Positions 31,590 to 32,410 of a stretch of DNA of 32,410 nucleotides are shown here, one piece after another. The notes below the pieces were generated by a model. It had not been told where the DNA came from. It ran no database searches and was given only the letters and a program-made list of their open reading frames with translations. This DNA is from Robiginitomaculum sp. Lineage in GTDB: Bacteria; Pseudomonadota; Alphaproteobacteria; Caulobacterales; Maricaulaceae. The DNA lies in assembly GCA_016763185.1 (NCBI GenBank), contig JAESUG010000112.1, positions 1 through 32,410 of the forward strand, read 5' to 3'. The stretch's first letter is position 1; each line of letters starts with the position of its first letter. A program made the translations under genes and the position numbers.

Positions 31590-32410
31590 ATGCGTTCAAT
31601 TCAGCTCGTTGCAAGTTTGGTTTTGGCCTCTGCGTTCGGTGCAATCGCCAGCACCGCATTGGCCAGCGATCGTAATTTTTGTTTGGTTGGCGCTGCGAAC
31701 AATGATGCGCAAAACCTGCATTGCGCGTCCGGGTGGATCGCCGCCAATGGCACCCAATTGGGACAGGTTCCCGACCCACGCAACACACCGAAAACACCGC
31801 ACAATACTGCAAGTTCTGTTTGGTCTAGTTCGTCGGCATCCTATACATCTGGTGGCCACGCGACCCCGGTTTGGCAAGCACCAACCCGCGTCTATTCTTC
31901 GCAAGCCCAAAGATATACGCCACCAAGCCACCACCAAGCCGCCCTGCAACCGCAAATTCGCGAAGTTTTTGTAACCAGAGGCGCTGCACAGAGCACTGTG
32001 TATTCTGGCGATTGGAAGCAACAAGTTTATACGAGACCGGTACCGTCCGCACCCATACATCAAGGCGCAACTTGCGGTTCAACCTATACCGCGCCTGCGG
32101 TCTCACGCGGTACATATCGCCATCAAACCAATAATTGTGGTCATTATAGCAACCGACACACAAGTGGCAGTTCCGAATGTTTCACCTATGCGCAAGGCCA
32201 AAGGCAAGCCGTGGCCTGCCCTCAAGCAACCACCAACACATGGACCAACACATCACAGTCCTATCCGGTGACCGTTGTTCAACAGACGTCACATACACAA
32301 ACAATATCAGATGGCTTTTTTAATGGCCTGAACGGTGGTGTCGGCGGCGGCGCGGTGAGCTTTTATGGTGGCGGCGGTGGCGGTTCATTTATTTCTAGTG
32401 GTTCAAGTAG
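31590..32410 (+). CDS. Secreted Ser/Thr/Gln-rich, Gly-rich protein, 3' truncated by window
   Basis: An open frame of at least 273 codons that runs off the right edge. ATG at 31590 follows AGGAG at 6-bp spacing. A Sec signal peptide is clear (MRSIQLVASLVLASAFGAIA, cleavage probably after ALA near residue 25). The mature part begins with two close cysteines in NFCLVGAANN and LHCASGW, then a long low-complexity region rich in Ser, Thr, Gln, Tyr, His and Pro. Later cysteines occur in ATCGSTY, NNCGHY, SECFTY and VACPQ. The visible end is Gly-rich (GGVGGGAVSFYGGGGGGSF). I recognise no family; a surface or adhesive protein is possible, by composition only. Confidence 0.75.
   Translation, partial: MRSIQLVASLVLASAFGAIASTALASDRNFCLVGAANNDAQNLHCASGWIAANGTQLGQVPDPRNTPKTPHNTASSVWSSSSASYTSGGHATPVWQAPTRVYSSQAQRYTPPSHHQAALQPQIREVFVTRGAAQSTVYSGDWKQQVYTRPVPSAPIHQGATCGSTYTAPAVSRGTYRHQTNNCGHYSNRHTSGSSECFTYAQGQRQAVACPQATTNTWTNTSQSYPVTVVQQTSHTQTISDGFFNGLNGGVGGGAVSFYGGGGGGSFISSGSS

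Noticed and set aside
31492-31974. 160-codon plus-strand frame from ATG 31492
   Set aside because: It overlaps the secreted-protein frame from 31590, which has a better ribosome site and a clear signal peptide; its own sequence is low in protein-like character.

Overview
The window looks like a chromosomal segment of a marine-type alphaproteobacterium of moderate G+C, most likely on the Caulobacterales/Maricaulales (Hyphomonadaceae) side. The evidence is family and gene-order knowledge: CarD and FdxA together, DUF3108 divergent from rpmB, the HIG1-domain/PduO/EtfB/EtfA run, tlpA divergent from argH-lptM, DUF4175 followed by an MJ0042 zinc-ribbon protein, ftsE-ftsX-ydcF-plsC-DUF2125, gloB beside a methyltransferase/chorismate mutase pair, purH-heparinase, and rsmB divergent from an SDHAF4-like gene. 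No rRNA, tRNA, CRISPR, IS element or prophage was seen.

Layout. 1-3042 (minus strand): start of carD, fdxA, a TerB-like protein, an isolated C-terminal domain of the alphaproteobacterial Ski2-like helicase whose ATPase part is missing, and a DUF3108 periplasmic protein. 3296-5914 (plus): rpmB with a clear terminator, a lipoprotein amidohydrolase (YtcJ-like) and an overlapping YqaA/DedA-like membrane protein. 5911-7953 (minus): adenosine kinase and a membrane-anchored paraoxonase-like lactonase. 8082-11658 (plus): a Rieske oxygenase, a HIG1-type membrane protein, cob(I)alamin adenosyltransferase, and electron-transfer flavoprotein beta and alpha. 11735-14175: a small membrane protein with a frame-shifting tandem duplication at its start, tlpA, argH and the lipoprotein gene lptM. 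14230-21511: DUF4175, the zinc-ribbon protein, and the overlapping chain ftsE-ftsX-ydcF-plsC-DUF2125 (cell division and envelope). 21525-27141: chorismate mutase and methyltransferase, gloB, purH and a heparinase-family protein.

27278-29554 is the most accessory-looking stretch. It lies between rsmB and heparinase, which are usually close together. It holds a glycine-zipper lipoprotein and a three-gene overlapping cassette (membrane-anchored alpha/beta hydrolase, multi-pass membrane protein, small XRE repressor). The cassette is preceded by a strong -35 box and an array of TGTCA/TGACA half-sites, so I infer an autoregulated cassette. 29571-31321 holds rsmB and the SDHAF4-like gene, separated by an 18-bp palindrome, a perfect 15-bp hairpin and a 51-bp tandem repeat. 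The window ends inside a secreted, Ser/Thr/Gln-rich, Gly-rich protein I do not recognise.

Two themes recur. Short tandem duplications sit at gene boundaries (rpmB leader, 11744, 19179, 30984). Genes I would expect from usual alphaproteobacterial order are absent: the helicase motor, the S4-domain gene, lysA, and hisC/tyrA next to the chorismate mutase. The gene-order statements come from general knowledge and were not checked by search.
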